Below, in pieces: positions 8,762 through 17,756 of a DNA stretch of 64,000 nt. The stretch lies in the NCBI RefSeq assembly GCF_016888515.1, contig NZ_JAFEJK010000001.1, positions 1,335,475-1,399,474 of the forward strand, given 5' to 3'. The stretch comes from Shimia biformata. GTDB lineage: Bacteria; Pseudomonadota; Alphaproteobacteria; Rhodobacterales; Rhodobacteraceae. The position numbers were made by a program, and so were the translations under genes. Numbering within the stretch: position 1 is the first letter of the stretch; each line of letters starts with the position of its first letter. The notes below the pieces were generated by a model. That model did not search any database. It saw nothing but the letters and a program-made list of their open reading frames with translations, and had not been told where the DNA came from.

Positions 8762-9406
8762 ATGGACCTGACACGCGCCATTGACAGCTATTGCGAAAGA
8801 ACGGGGCCGGAATACTGGTCCGAACCGGTCAATGCGCTGACAAATCTGGCCTTTCTGGTAGCTGCGCTGGTGATCTGGCAGAGGATCGGCGGTGAAAAGC
8901 TGCCACTGGCGCGGGCGCTGGCAGTCATCCTTGGTGTGATCGGCCTTGGCAGCTTCCTGTTTCACACCCACGGACAGGTCTGGGCCGCCATCGCCGACAC
9001 GCTGCCGATCCTGTGCTTTGTCCTGCTTTATATCTACACCGCCAACCGCAGCTTCTGGGGGCTGTCGCCGTGGCCTGCGCTGGGCGCAACGGCATTGTTC
9101 TTTCCCTTCACCGCCGCGACCCTGCCGCTGTTTCAACTGATCCCCGGTATCGGGCCTTCTGCAGGATACGCGCCGGTGCCAGCCCTGATCCTGATCTATG
9201 CGGCCCTGCTGCGCCGCCGCCTGCCCGATGTCGCGCGCGGATTGGCGATCGGGGCGGCAATTCTGGTGGTGTCGCTGGTCTTCCGCAGTCTGGACGAAAC
9301 CGTTTGCGCCGGTTTCCCCTTGGGGACCCATTTTCTGTGGCACGTGTTGAACGCGATCATGCTGGGGTGGATGATCGAGGTCCATCGCCGCCACGAAACC
9401 GGTTAG
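8762..9406 (+). CDS. ceramidase-domain membrane protein
   Basis: 214 residues with about seven hydrophobic segments, matching the alkaline ceramidase/PAQR-like membrane hydrolase type. The start MDLTRAIDSYCERTGPEYW places a characteristic E-x3-WSEPVNALTN segment near residues 18-28. Further conserved positions are the histidines in LFHTHGQ and, near the C-terminus, HFLWHVLNA, which together should bind the catalytic zinc. Known bacterial relatives hydrolyse N-acyl amides such as ceramide; the substrate here is unknown. An in-frame upstream ATG at 8711 overlaps the divergent hydrolase promoter and is not favoured. A compact GC hairpin begins at the stop codon. Confidence 0.78.
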   Translation: MDLTRAIDSYCERTGPEYWSEPVNALTNLAFLVAALVIWQRIGGEKLPLARALAVILGVIGLGSFLFHTHGQVWAAIADTLPILCFVLLYIYTANRSFWGLSPWPALGATALFFPFTAATLPLFQLIPGIGPSAGYAPVPALILIYAALLRRRLPDVARGLAIGAAILVVSLVFRSLDETVCAGFPLGTHFLWHVLNAIMLGWMIEVHRRHETG

Positions 9407-9520
9407 GGGCGCTGCCCCTCGGTCGGAAATCCCAGGGATTTCCAACCTTCACCCCGGGGTATTTCCGACCAGAAAAAAGGCGGCGATGGCCTGTGGCTTT
9501 TTGCTGGTCACAAATACCCC
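9405..9520. repeat. cluster of three inverted repeats, including a 23-nt intergenic repeat
   Basis: Three hairpin-forming elements lie in series. The first, 9405-9419, is AGGGGC-GCT-GCCCCT at the ceramidase stop. The second, 9425-9443, is GGAAATCCC-A-GGGATTTCC, a perfect 9-bp palindrome with a 1-nt centre. The third has arms at 9456-9480 and 9496-9520 that are complementary at about 21 of 25 positions, beginning GGGGTATTT and containing GACCAG. The right arm, read leftwards, is identical over 23 nt to 44765-44787, so it belongs to a dispersed intergenic repeat. The cluster can serve as a transcription terminator for the ceramidase-like gene. The remaining gap to lysA (9521-9632) shows no convincing gene. 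Confidence 0.7.
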
Positions 9521-9632
9521 CTGCGCAACCCGTGAAACCGACGGTGACATTGATTGGAAGTGCGACTGTTCGATTGAACCGCCGCGATGCAATGGCTATG
9601 AGGGGCGCGGCGGATATTTTCAGGAGTCACCG

Positions 9633-10898
9633 ATGGACCACTTTCTCTACCGTGACGGTGTGCTTCACGCCGAAGATGTTGCCCTGACCGAGATCGCGGC
9701 ACAGGTCGGCACTCCGTTTTATTGTTATTCGACCGCGACGCTGACACGCCATTTCCGGCTGTTCGACGAGGCGCTTGATGGCATGGACCACCTTGTCTGC
9801 TACGCGATGAAGGCGGCGTCGAACCAGGCGATCCTGAAGACGCTGGCCGATCTGGGCGCGGGGATGGACGTGGTATCGGGCGGGGAATATGCCCGCGCGG
9901 TGGCGGCGGGTGTTCCGGGGGACCGGATCGTGTTCTCGGGCGTCGGCAAGACGCATGAGGAAATCCGTGCGGCGCTGGTTGGCGGTATCCGCCAGTTCAA
10001 CGTCGAGAGCGAACCCGAGATGGCGGTGATCGACGAGGTGGCGCAATCGCTCGGCGTCGTGGCGCCGATCACGGTGCGGGTGAACCCCGATGTCGATGCC
10101 AAGACCCATGCCAAGATCGCCACTGGCAAATCCGAGAACAAGTTTGGCATCCCGATTTCCCGCGCCCGCGAGGTTTACGCCCATGCCGCGTCTCTGCCGG
10201 GGCTGAAGGTCATTGGCATCGATGTCCATATCGGCAGCCAGCTGACCGAATTGGAACCCTTCCGCCTTGCCTATCAGAAGGTTGCCGACTTGACTGAGAC
10301 CCTGCGTGCAGACGGCCATGACATCCGCCGGCTTGATCTGGGCGGTGGGCTTGGCATTCCCTATGAGCGGTCCAACAGCGCCCCGCCGCTGCCGATTGAA
10401 TACGGCGCGTTGATCAAGGAAACGCTGGGGCATCTGGGCTGCGAGATCGAGATCGAGCCGGGACGCCTGATTGCCGGGAACGCGGGCGTCCTGGTCAGCC
10501 AGGTCATCTATGTGAAATCCGGTGAGGGACGTGATTTCCTGATCGTGGACGCGGCAATGAACGACCTGATCCGACCCGCCATGTACGAGGCCCATCACGA
10601 CATCGTGCCGGTGGTCGAACCCACCGCCGGGATCGAGCAGGCGCGATATGACATCGTTGGTCCGGTCTGCGAAACCGGCGACACATTCGCCCGTCAACGC
10701 GATCTGCCGCCGCTCGAGGCAAGCGACCTGATCGCCTTCCGCTCCGCCGGGGCCTATGGTGCGGTGATGGCCAGCGAATACAACTCGCGCCCCCTGATCC
10801 CCGAAGTGCTGGTCAATGGCGATCAATTCGCGGTTATCCGCCGACGCCCGACCTTTGACGAAATGATAAATCGGGATACCATTCCCCCGTGGCTCTGA
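9633..10898 (+). CDS. lysA: diaminopimelate decarboxylase
   Basis: 421 residues. It catalyses the last step of lysine synthesis, decarboxylating meso-diaminopimelate with PLP. The PLP lysine is K60 in CYAMKAASN. The fold-type III barrel motifs follow: IDVHIGSQ, LDLGGGLGIPY and EPGRLIAGNAG bind the phosphate, and CETGD near residue 351 carries the substrate-facing cysteine of the second subunit. The start at 9633 is set by an AGGAG 6 nt upstream; a longer in-frame extension to 9486 runs through a repeat and is rejected. The TIGR02302 gene follows 33 bp downstream, so the two are probably cotranscribed, a pairing common in Rhodobacteraceae. Confidence 0.95.
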   Translation: MDHFLYRDGVLHAEDVALTEIAAQVGTPFYCYSTATLTRHFRLFDEALDGMDHLVCYAMKAASNQAILKTLADLGAGMDVVSGGEYARAVAAGVPGDRIVFSGVGKTHEEIRAALVGGIRQFNVESEPEMAVIDEVAQSLGVVAPITVRVNPDVDAKTHAKIATGKSENKFGIPISRAREVYAHAASLPGLKVIGIDVHIGSQLTELEPFRLAYQKVADLTETLRADGHDIRRLDLGGGLGIPYERSNSAPPLPIEYGALIKETLGHLGCEIEIEPGRLIAGNAGVLVSQVIYVKSGEGRDFLIVDAAMNDLIRPAMYEAHHDIVPVVEPTAGIEQARYDIVGPVCETGDTFARQRDLPPLEASDLIAFRSAGAYGAVMASEYNSRPLIPEVLVNGDQFAVIRRRPTFDEMINRDTIPPWL

Positions 10899-10931
10899 CG
10901 CATTTCGCGTCAGGCGCTGTCGGAGATTTGC

Positions 10932-13493
10932 ATGGGGTCGCACCCACCTTCCGCTGAGGGCGTTCTGGATCGTCTGAGGCTTGTCATCACGCTGACCCGG
11001 CTTGGCATGATCGCCGAGCAGGTGACCCGTGCCTTCTGGCCGCTGTGGTCGCTGGTTTTTGCGGTTGTCGCGGTGTTGATGTTCGGGGTGCAGGACACGC
11101 TGCCCCTGGAAGCGTTCTGGTTTGCGACCCTGACTTTTGCCTCATTGTCACTTTGGTTCATTGTCCGCGGCGCGCGGCGATTCCACCTGCCGTCCCGTCA
11201 GGATGCCCTGAATCGGTTGGACGCGACCCTGCCGGGGCGTCCGATCGAAACCCTGCAGGATCATCCCGCCATCGGCGCAGGCGACGCCGCATCCGAAGCG
11301 ATCTGGCAGGTTCATCAGTCCCGCATGGCCAAGGCCGTCGCACAGGCGCGGCGCGTGCCGCCGGATCTGAAGATCGCGCGGCTGGACCCCTTTGGCCTGC
11401 GCTACATCGCGGTCCTGCTCCTCGCGGTCGCACTTTTGTTTGGCTCGTTTGCACGGATGACAAGCGTGACCGACGTTGCCGCCGGAACCACGGCGACCCC
11501 GATGACCGGACCCAGCTGGGAAGGTTGGATCGAACCGCCGGCCTATACTGGCAAGCCTGCGATCTATCTCAATGACCTGGCCGAGGGCGCCGTGTCGCTG
11601 CCGGTCAACAGCCGCGTCGTGCTGCGGCTTTATGGCGAGGTGGGCGCGCTGACGGTGGCGGAAACCGTGTCGGGGCGTGTCGGTGATATTCCACCCGCCA
11701 CAGATCCCGAGCAGGAATTCAAGCTTTCTCAGGATGGCACGATTGAAATCGGTGGCCCCGGCGGGCGGTCGTGGCGGATCACCGCAATCCCCGACAACGC
11801 CCCCCAGATTGCCTTGAGCGGGGTGCCGGATGTCTCGGGGCGGGGTGAGATGAGTCTGCCGTTCGAGGCCAGCGACGACTACGGGATTATCGGTGGGCAG
11901 GCGGTGATTGCGTTGGATCTGGGGGGGCTGGACCGGCGGCATGGTCTGGCGATCGACCCTGACCCACGTGCCGAATTGTCCGCCGATCTTCCCCTGCCGA
12001 TCTCGGGGGACCGTAGTGCGTTCCAGGAAACCCTGATCGAAGACTATTCCAAACACGTCTGGGCGCATCTTCCCGTGATCGTCACCCTTTCGGCCGAGGA
12101 CGCCGCCGGTCAGACCGGGCAATCGGTGCCCGAGAGCATGCCGCTTCCGGCCCGCCGCTTCTTTGACCCGCTGGCGGCGGCGTTGATCGAGCAGCGCCGA
12201 GACCTTCTTTGGTCCAAGGCCAATGGGCCGCGTGTGGCGCAGATGATCCGCGCGATCTCTCATCGGCCCGAGGAAGGGTTGTTCCAGAAGGAAACTCATT
12301 ATCTTCGTCTGCGCACGATCCTGCGCCGGCTTGAGGCGGCGAACCGCATCGGGCTGGAAGACACGCGGCGTGACGAACTGGCCGAGGCGCTCTGGTCTCT
12401 GGCGATCGAGTTGGAAGAAGGTGATCTGGGCGATGCGCTGGAACGGTTGCGACGGGCGCAGGAACGGCTGGCCGAGGCGATGAAGAACGGCGCCAGTGAT
12501 GCCGAGATTGCACAGCTGATGCAGGAATTGCGGGACGCAACGCAGGATTACATGCGTCAACTGGCCCAGCAGAACCGCGAAAACGGTCAGGACGGCGCCG
12601 ACCAGCAAATGGCCGAAAACTCGATGCAGATGACGCAGGACGATCTGCAGCGGATGATGGACCGTATTCAGGAACTGATGGAACAGGGCCGCATGGCCGA
12701 AGCGCAGCAGGCGTTGCAGGAACTTCAACAAATGATGGAGAACATGCAGGTCACCCAAGGCCAAGGGCAAGGTAGCCCGTCCGAGGGGGATCAGGCGATG
12801 GAAGGGCTTGCTGAAACCCTGCGCAATCAGCAAGGCCTTTCCGATCAGGCCTTCCGGGAACTGCAGGAACAGTTCAATCCGGGCGCCAATGCCGGGCAAA
12901 GCCAGGGCAACGAAGGCTTCAGCGGCGGCGAGGGGCGCGGGCAGGCCCATGACGGCACCGGGCAGGGAACCGGCGAAGACGGTCAGGACGGGCAATCCGG
13001 TCAGACCCCCGGCGAACTGGCCGACCGGCAACAGGCGTTGAGAGACGAGTTGCAACGGCAGGAAAACGCGCTGCCGGGGCAGGGCACACCCGAAGGCGAC
13101 GCCGCCCGCGATGCGCTGGGCCGGGCTGGGCGTGCCATGGATCAAGCCGAAGACGCGCTGCGCGAGGACGATCTGGCAGAAGCGATTGATCGTCAGGCCG
13201 AGGCCATCGAAGCCCTGCGTGAAGGCATGCGAAACCTGGGCGAAGCGATGACCCAGCAACAGCGCGACGGCCAGCAGGGGACAGCGCAGAACGACCGTGC
13301 CCAAAACCGCGATCCGTTGGGTCGCAGCCAAGGCGGACGCGGCGCAACCGGCACAGAGGAAGACCTGCTTCAGGGTGAGGACGTCTATCGCCAGGCCCGC
13401 CGACTGCTGGACGAAATCCGCCGCCGCGCAGGTGAGGGCGAACGGCCCGAGGCCGAGTTGGACTATCTCAAACGATTGTTGGACCGTTTCTGA
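10932..13493 (+). CDS. TIGR02302/DUF4175 family large membrane-anchored protein
   Basis: 853 residues. Two membrane segments at about 35-75 and one at about 150-170 anchor the N-terminus. A beta-rich periplasmic-type region (about 195-400) follows. The C-terminal half is helical and very rich in Gln, Glu and Met (about 500-640, with repeated QQ, MAE and ELQQMMENMQ patterns), then a Gly/Gln/Asp-rich low-complexity linker (about 650-700) and a final charged helix. This layout is that of the TIGR02302 family (DUF4175), which is restricted to alphaproteobacteria and has no established function. The glutamine-rich coiled coils suggest a structural or envelope-scaffold role, which is inference. Lies just downstream of lysA. 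Confidence 0.85.
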   Translation: MGSHPPSAEGVLDRLRLVITLTRLGMIAEQVTRAFWPLWSLVFAVVAVLMFGVQDTLPLEAFWFATLTFASLSLWFIVRGARRFHLPSRQDALNRLDATLPGRPIETLQDHPAIGAGDAASEAIWQVHQSRMAKAVAQARRVPPDLKIARLDPFGLRYIAVLLLAVALLFGSFARMTSVTDVAAGTTATPMTGPSWEGWIEPPAYTGKPAIYLNDLAEGAVSLPVNSRVVLRLYGEVGALTVAETVSGRVGDIPPATDPEQEFKLSQDGTIEIGGPGGRSWRITAIPDNAPQIALSGVPDVSGRGEMSLPFEASDDYGIIGGQAVIALDLGGLDRRHGLAIDPDPRAELSADLPLPISGDRSAFQETLIEDYSKHVWAHLPVIVTLSAEDAAGQTGQSVPESMPLPARRFFDPLAAALIEQRRDLLWSKANGPRVAQMIRAISHRPEEGLFQKETHYLRLRTILRRLEAANRIGLEDTRRDELAEALWSLAIELEEGDLGDALERLRRAQERLAEAMKNGASDAEIAQLMQELRDATQDYMRQLAQQNRENGQDGADQQMAENSMQMTQDDLQRMMDRIQELMEQGRMAEAQQALQELQQMMENMQVTQGQGQGSPSEGDQAMEGLAETLRNQQGLSDQAFRELQEQFNPGANAGQSQGNEGFSGGEGRGQAHDGTGQGTGEDGQDGQSGQTPGELADRQQALRDELQRQENALPGQGTPEGDAARDALGRAGRAMDQAEDALREDDLAEAIDRQAEAIEALREGMRNLGEAMTQQQRDGQQGTAQNDRAQNRDPLGRSQGGRGATGTEEDLLQGEDVYRQARRLLDEIRRRAGEGERPEAELDYLKRLLDRF

Positions 13494-13505
13494 TCCGGGC
13501 CACGT

Positions 13506-14693
13506 TTAGCTGTCGGCAGGCGGTTCCTGATTGGCCATATTGTCGAGATACAGCATCATCTCGGTCACTTTGGAATCCAGCCACAGCCGCGTGTCATTGA
13601 TCCAGGCCATGTATGCCTCGACATATGGGGCGGCCTGCGGCACCTGGGCGGAAATCCTGGCGTGGTAGAGGTAGACCAGCAGCCCGAGTGCAGCTGTCAG
13701 AAAGACCAGGCCAAAGCCCAACCGGAAGCCGCGCCGCCGCTTCTCCATGTTCGAAGGGCCGACACCGACCCGCTCTTCGGGTTGGCGGTCCTCGGCGGAT
13801 CGAAGCGTGGCGTTGATGTCCTCGATGTCGGGCAACAGTTCACGCCGGGTTTCCGACCGTGCGCCGGACGCGGTGTTGGGGCGTGCAGAGGATTGCGCTT
13901 CGCCCTCTTGTCCGCGCAGTTGTGCGACACGTGTCTCGCGACTGTGTGGCGCTGCGGCAGCGGCGATCCCGCCTTCCAACCCGAGATCGGGCTGAGTCTC
14001 AAGGTCACTGCTTTCCGCCTTGCGTGCTTCGGCCTCGTGCTGGGCTTCCTGACGGAGCAACTCGGCAATTGCCGGGTCAAGTGACCGGCGTCGGGGCTGA
14101 GCGGCCGGTGCGTCGGAAAGTTCCTTGTCCTCGTCTTCGCCGGTGCCGTCATTCCAATCGTCGCGGTCATCGTCATGGTCCGGCTCGTCGGGGGCGGCGT
14201 CATCCTCGGGCCAGTGGTCGTCGTCGCTGGTTTCCGGCGCAGGGTCTTCGCTGCGGTCTTCGGGCCAGTGGTCTTCGGGCAGCCGCTCTTCGGATTGGTG
14301 ATCTTCGTCCGTATCGACGTCGTCCGCGTCAGCTTCCTGGCCATGGTCGTCCGCGACCTGCGGGGGCGCTGCCTGCGGTTCCGGATATTCGGACCGACTG
14401 AAGGTTGCTGCATGACCCGCGGCAACGATTTCGTCCAGCCCGTCCTCGAATTGGTCGCCTTCGTCACTGCCGTCGTCGGTATCCGCGACGTGTTCGTCCT
14501 GACCGGCATCCGGCACCCAACCGTCATCGGGGATCGATCCGCCGACTTCGGTTGCCAGTTCCACATCCTCGTCAGGATGAACCTGAAACCATGTGTTGCC
14601 GCAGTTGGAGCATTCCACGTCCCGTCCCGCTTTTGGGATGACGTCATCCGGAACCTCGTACTGGGCACCGCAATTCGGGCAATTCAGCCTCAT
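13506..14693 (-). CDS. zinc-ribbon protein with long acidic region and C-terminal membrane anchor
   Basis: 395 residues from the ATG at 14693, with AGGGGA placed well upstream; an in-frame start 10 codons earlier lacks one. Residues 1-37 are an MJ0042-type zinc ribbon with two CxxC pairs (CPNCGAQYEVP and CSNCGNTW). Residues about 45-235 are an extremely Asp/Glu-rich, probably disordered stretch with repeated DHWPED-like units. Near residue 330 there is one transmembrane helix (GFGLVFLTAALGLLVYLY), followed by a short outside or periplasmic tail. It lies divergently from ftsEX, as is common in Rhodobacteraceae, which hints at an envelope or division link. Its function is unknown. Confidence 0.8.
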   Translation of the reverse strand: MRLNCPNCGAQYEVPDDVIPKAGRDVECSNCGNTWFQVHPDEDVELATEVGGSIPDDGWVPDAGQDEHVADTDDGSDEGDQFEDGLDEIVAAGHAATFSRSEYPEPQAAPPQVADDHGQEADADDVDTDEDHQSEERLPEDHWPEDRSEDPAPETSDDDHWPEDDAAPDEPDHDDDRDDWNDGTGEDEDKELSDAPAAQPRRRSLDPAIAELLRQEAQHEAEARKAESSDLETQPDLGLEGGIAAAAAPHSRETRVAQLRGQEGEAQSSARPNTASGARSETRRELLPDIEDINATLRSAEDRQPEERVGVGPSNMEKRRRGFRLGFGLVFLTAALGLLVYLYHARISAQVPQAAPYVEAYMAWINDTRLWLDSKVTEMMLYLDNMANQEPPADS

Positions 14694-14841
14694 TTTTTGT
14701 TCCCCTGACCTCGTAAGCCCCATCCTTCGGTGTCAAGCATAGGCTGTAACATTCTGTCGATAAAGAGCAAAGCCTTGCCGAGGCGGATTGCACAAGTGGC
14801 GCGCTTTGGGCACAACAGGGCAAACCACGAGGGACGGGACC

Positions 14842-15519
14842 GTGATCGAACTTGAAAACCTTGGTTTCAGTTATGGCGAAGGTGAAATGCTGAGTGACAT
14901 TTCACTCAAGCTGGCGCCGGGATCGTTCCATTTTCTGACCGGACCGTCGGGCTCGGGGAAGACCACGTTTCTCAAGCTGTGCTACGGCGCGCTGCAACCA
15001 ACGGCGGGCCATGCGCGGCTGTTCGATCAGGACGTGCGCCACATGAGCCGCGACGACATGGCGATGACGCGGCGACGGATCGGGGTGGTGCATCAGGACT
15101 GCCAGTTTCTGGACCATCTGCCGATCGCCGACAACGTCGCCCTTCCGCTGACCGTTTCGGGCCGCGACAGCCTGGAAGAGGTTGCGAACCTGAAGGAATT
15201 GCTGGACTGGGTCGGGCTTGGCAAGCGCGCCAGCGCCTATCCCCCGGAGCTTTCGGGCGGCGAGCGGCAGCGAGCAGCGCTGGCGCGGGCGGTGATCATG
15301 TCGCCCGATGTTGTCCTGGCGGATGAACCGACAGGCAACGTGGACTGGGACATGTCACAGCGCCTGTTGCAATTGCTGATCGAGTTGAATCGCATGGGCA
15401 AGACCATCATGATCGCGACCCACGATCTGAACCTGATCCGCACGGCAAAAAGCCAGGTCCAGGCGCGGGTTTTGCGCATCGCCGGGCGGCGGTTGCAACT
15501 GGCGGGGGCGGACCTGTGA
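14842..15519 (+). CDS. ftsE: cell division ATP-binding protein FtsE
   Basis: 225 residues from the GTG at 14842, preceded by GAGGGACGGG; the longer in-frame TTG start at 14788 adds residues unlike FtsE. It is an ABC ATPase with Walker A GPSGSGKTT (34-42), the Q-loop in VVHQDCQF (82-89), signature LSGGERQR (137-144), Walker B VVLADEP (157-163) and the H-switch in IATHDLN. FtsE pairs with the membrane protein FtsX to regulate periplasmic peptidoglycan hydrolases at the septum. The coding region overlaps ftsX by 4 bp (GTGA), indicating translational coupling. The gap 14694-14841 carries the divergent promoters for this operon and the zinc-ribbon gene. Confidence 0.92.
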   Translation: MIELENLGFSYGEGEMLSDISLKLAPGSFHFLTGPSGSGKTTFLKLCYGALQPTAGHARLFDQDVRHMSRDDMAMTRRRIGVVHQDCQFLDHLPIADNVALPLTVSGRDSLEEVANLKELLDWVGLGKRASAYPPELSGGERQRAALARAVIMSPDVVLADEPTGNVDWDMSQRLLQLLIELNRMGKTIMIATHDLNLIRTAKSQVQARVLRIAGRRLQLAGADL

Positions 15520-16421
15520 GCAATTTGGCCATTCTTTTCAAATCCCTGTTCAGCAGTGACAACCAGTCCGACCGGGTGGTGCCGCCGTCGGGTTTTACTG
15601 CGCGGCTGACCGTGTTTGCTTCGGGGGCGATGGCCTTCCTGACGGTTTTTGCCTTGGCGCTGTCGCTGGCTTCGGGACGGTTGGCGTCGCGTTGGGGGGA
15701 CGAGCTGGCGCATAGTTCGACCCTGCGCATCTCGGCTCCGGCCGAGCAGATGGCCGAGCAGGTCCAGACCGCGCTGCGGGTTCTGGATACGACACCGGGC
15801 GTCGCGCTGGCGCGGGCGCTGACCGCGGACGAGCAAAAGGCGCTTCTGGCCCCGTGGTTCGGGCCTGACCTGCCGATTGACAGCCTACCCGTGCCGCAAT
15901 TGATCGAGATCGTCGAGACGGAAGAGGGTTACGATGGAGCGGGCCTCAGACTGCGGCTTCAGGCCGAGGTTCCGGGTGCCGTTCTGGATGACCACACCCG
16001 CTGGCGCAAGCCGTTGGAACAGGCGGCAGGGCGGTTGCGGCTGTTGGGGTGGGTGGCAATCGCGTTGATTGCCGCGACCACCGCCGCGATCATCACGCTG
16101 GCGGCAAATGCGGCGCTGGCGGCGAATGCGCAGGTGATCCAGGTGCTGCGGCTGGTCGGCGCGCAGGACGGTTACATCGCCCGCGCCTTCGTGCGCCGAT
16201 TTACCCTGCGGGCCTTGTCCGGCGCCGCAGCAGGCATGGTGTTGGGGCTCGGTGCGGTCCTTCTGCTGCCGCCGGCACAGGATGCTGGCGGCTTCCTGAC
16301 CGGGCTGGGCTTTACCGGGGCGGGGTGGCTGGTGCCCTTCGTGATCCCGCCACTTGCCGCGCTGGTGGCCTTCCTTGCCACGCGCACCGCCGCCAACCGC
16401 GTTCTTTCGGAGTTGCCGTGA
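15516..16421 (+). CDS. ftsX: cell division protein FtsX
   Basis: 301 residues with four predicted membrane segments: one at about 30-50 following a cytosolic N-terminus, then three at about 175-200, 225-255 and 265-290. A periplasmic domain (about 55-170) lies between the first and second. This is the FtsX topology. The periplasmic loop is where FtsX contacts its activators or hydrolases, and FtsE binds on the cytosolic side. It starts with a GTG overlapping the ftsE stop by 4 bp, and its own stop overlaps the ATG of the acyltransferase gene by 1 bp, so ftsE-ftsX-plsC form one tightly coupled operon. Confidence 0.9.
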   Translation: MSNLAILFKSLFSSDNQSDRVVPPSGFTARLTVFASGAMAFLTVFALALSLASGRLASRWGDELAHSSTLRISAPAEQMAEQVQTALRVLDTTPGVALARALTADEQKALLAPWFGPDLPIDSLPVPQLIEIVETEEGYDGAGLRLRLQAEVPGAVLDDHTRWRKPLEQAAGRLRLLGWVAIALIAATTAAIITLAANAALAANAQVIQVLRLVGAQDGYIARAFVRRFTLRALSGAAAGMVLGLGAVLLLPPAQDAGGFLTGLGFTGAGWLVPFVIPPLAALVAFLATRTAANRVLSELP

Positions 16422-17164
16422 TGCGATACGCCGTGCAATGGGTTCTGTCGCTGATCTTCATCGTCCAGATGTACCTGGCGATGCTGGTTCTGGCGATCAT
16501 CTTCACCCCGTTTGCCATCTTCAGTCGGCAGGCCGTCTATAACGCGGTCCACACCTATTGCCGCTGGGTGCGGTTCTCGGCGCGGTGGCTGGTCGGGTTG
16601 CGGTCCGAGATCCGCGGCGCCGTGCCAACCGACGAAGTTCTGATCGCGGCCAAACACCAGAGTTTTTTCGACATCATCCTGATCGTCAGCGCGGTGCCGA
16701 AGCCGAAATTCATCATGAAAAGCTCGTTACGTTTTGCGCCAATCCTGGGCTGGTATGCGCTGCGGCTGGGCTGCGTTCCGGTCAATCGCGGTGACCGTGC
16801 CCGCGCGATCCGCAAGATGGTGGCCGACGTGAATGACGGTTCGGCCCCTGCCGGGCAGCTGATTATCTATCCGCAGGGCACCCGCGTCGCATGGGATGCC
16901 AGGAAACCCTACAAGGTCGGCACATTCGTCCTTTATCGCGAGACTGGTCAGACCTGTATCCCTGCCGCCACCAATGTCGGGGTGTTCTGGCCGCGTCACG
17001 GCATCTATCGCCGGCCCGGGCTGGCCGTGGTCGAGTTTCTTGACCCGATCGAACCCGGACTTCAGCAAAAACCCTTCATGGCCAGACTGGAAGAGGTGGT
17101 CGAAGGGCAATCCAAGGCGCTGATGCGCGAAGCGGGGTTCGATCCGGATGGAGTTCATCACTGA
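16421..17164 (+). CDS. plsC: 1-acyl-sn-glycerol-3-phosphate acyltransferase (PlsC family)
   Basis: 247 residues from the ATG at 16421; a GTG one codon earlier is also possible. An N-terminal membrane helix (about 8-32) precedes the acyltransferase domain. The catalytic motif is H79-QSFF-D84, and the phosphate-binding motif IYPQGTR appears near residue 150. It should transfer an acyl chain to lysophosphatidate to form phosphatidate on the inner membrane. The overlap with ftsX by a single base ties phospholipid synthesis to the division operon. Its 3' end overlaps the next gene by 17 bp. Other lysophospholipid acceptors are possible, since many roseobacters carry several PlsC paralogues, including the ornithine-lipid enzyme OlsA. 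Confidence 0.88.
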   Translation: MRYAVQWVLSLIFIVQMYLAMLVLAIIFTPFAIFSRQAVYNAVHTYCRWVRFSARWLVGLRSEIRGAVPTDEVLIAAKHQSFFDIILIVSAVPKPKFIMKSSLRFAPILGWYALRLGCVPVNRGDRARAIRKMVADVNDGSAPAGQLIIYPQGTRVAWDARKPYKVGTFVLYRETGQTCIPAATNVGVFWPRHGIYRRPGLAVVEFLDPIEPGLQQKPFMARLEEVVEGQSKALMREAGFDPDGVHH

Positions 17165-17753
17165 TATTGCCGCGCTTGAGGCGGCTTATGGCACACCCGG
17201 CGCGGCATCCCTGCGCAAGGTGGCGCAGGAACTGACGCCCGAGTATCGCCGCTGGATCATGGCCTCACGTTTCTGCGTCGTCTCGACCGTCGGGCCGGAC
17301 GGGACAGACGGCAGCCCGCGCGGGGACGATGGCCCGGTGGTGCGGGAACTGGACCCGCAGACGCTGGCCATGCCTGACTGGCGCGGCAACAACCGCATGG
17401 ACACGTTGCGCAATATCGTCGCCGATGGGCGGATATCGCTTCTTTTCATGGTGCCGGGGTCCAATACCGTGGTGCGGGTGAACGGTTTTGCGCGGGTCAC
17501 GACAGACCCGGCGCTTTGCGACAGCTTCGCCACCGATGGCAAACCGCCCCGCTCGGTCATCGTGATCCGCATCGGAGAAGTCTATTTCCAATGTGCCCGC
17601 GCTCCGATGCGGGCGCGCCTGTGGACTTCGGGCGACGAAAGCGCCGGATTGCCGACAGCGGGTGAGTTTCTGGCCGCTCTGACCGATGGCGAAGAAGGCG
17701 GCGCGACCTATGACGCGGACTGGCTGGAACGGGCCAGAAACTCCATGTGGTAG
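17148..17753 (+). CDS. PPOX-type FMN-binding flavoprotein (MSMEG_1061 family)
   Basis: 201 residues of the pyridoxamine 5'-phosphate oxidase split-barrel fold. Typical features are FCVVSTVGPDGTDGSPRGD (about 43-61), which lines the FMN phosphate site, and the conserved DWRGNNRMDTLRNI segment (about 80-93), which marks the MSMEG_1061-like subgroup. IGEVYFQCARAPMRARLW near residue 145 is also characteristic. It probably binds FMN or F420-like flavin and acts as a small oxidoreductase; the substrate is unknown. It starts inside the end of plsC (17-bp overlap) and ends 3 bp before the convergent epimerase gene. Confidence 0.82.
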   Translation: MEFITDIAALEAAYGTPGAASLRKVAQELTPEYRRWIMASRFCVVSTVGPDGTDGSPRGDDGPVVRELDPQTLAMPDWRGNNRMDTLRNIVADGRISLLFMVPGSNTVVRVNGFARVTTDPALCDSFATDGKPPRSVIVIRIGEVYFQCARAPMRARLWTSGDESAGLPTAGEFLAALTDGEEGGATYDADWLERARNSMW

Positions 17754-17756
17754 GGG

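Noticed and set aside
9486-9632. A 49-codon extension before lysA as a small gene
   Set aside because: It runs in frame through the repeat, has no ribosome site and no lipoprotein signal, and lysA has a clear AGGAG at 9622-9626.
11148-13331. A 727-codon frame antisense to the TIGR02302 gene
   Set aside because: No family match and no ribosome site; a shadow of the Gln/Glu-rich coding region of the real gene.
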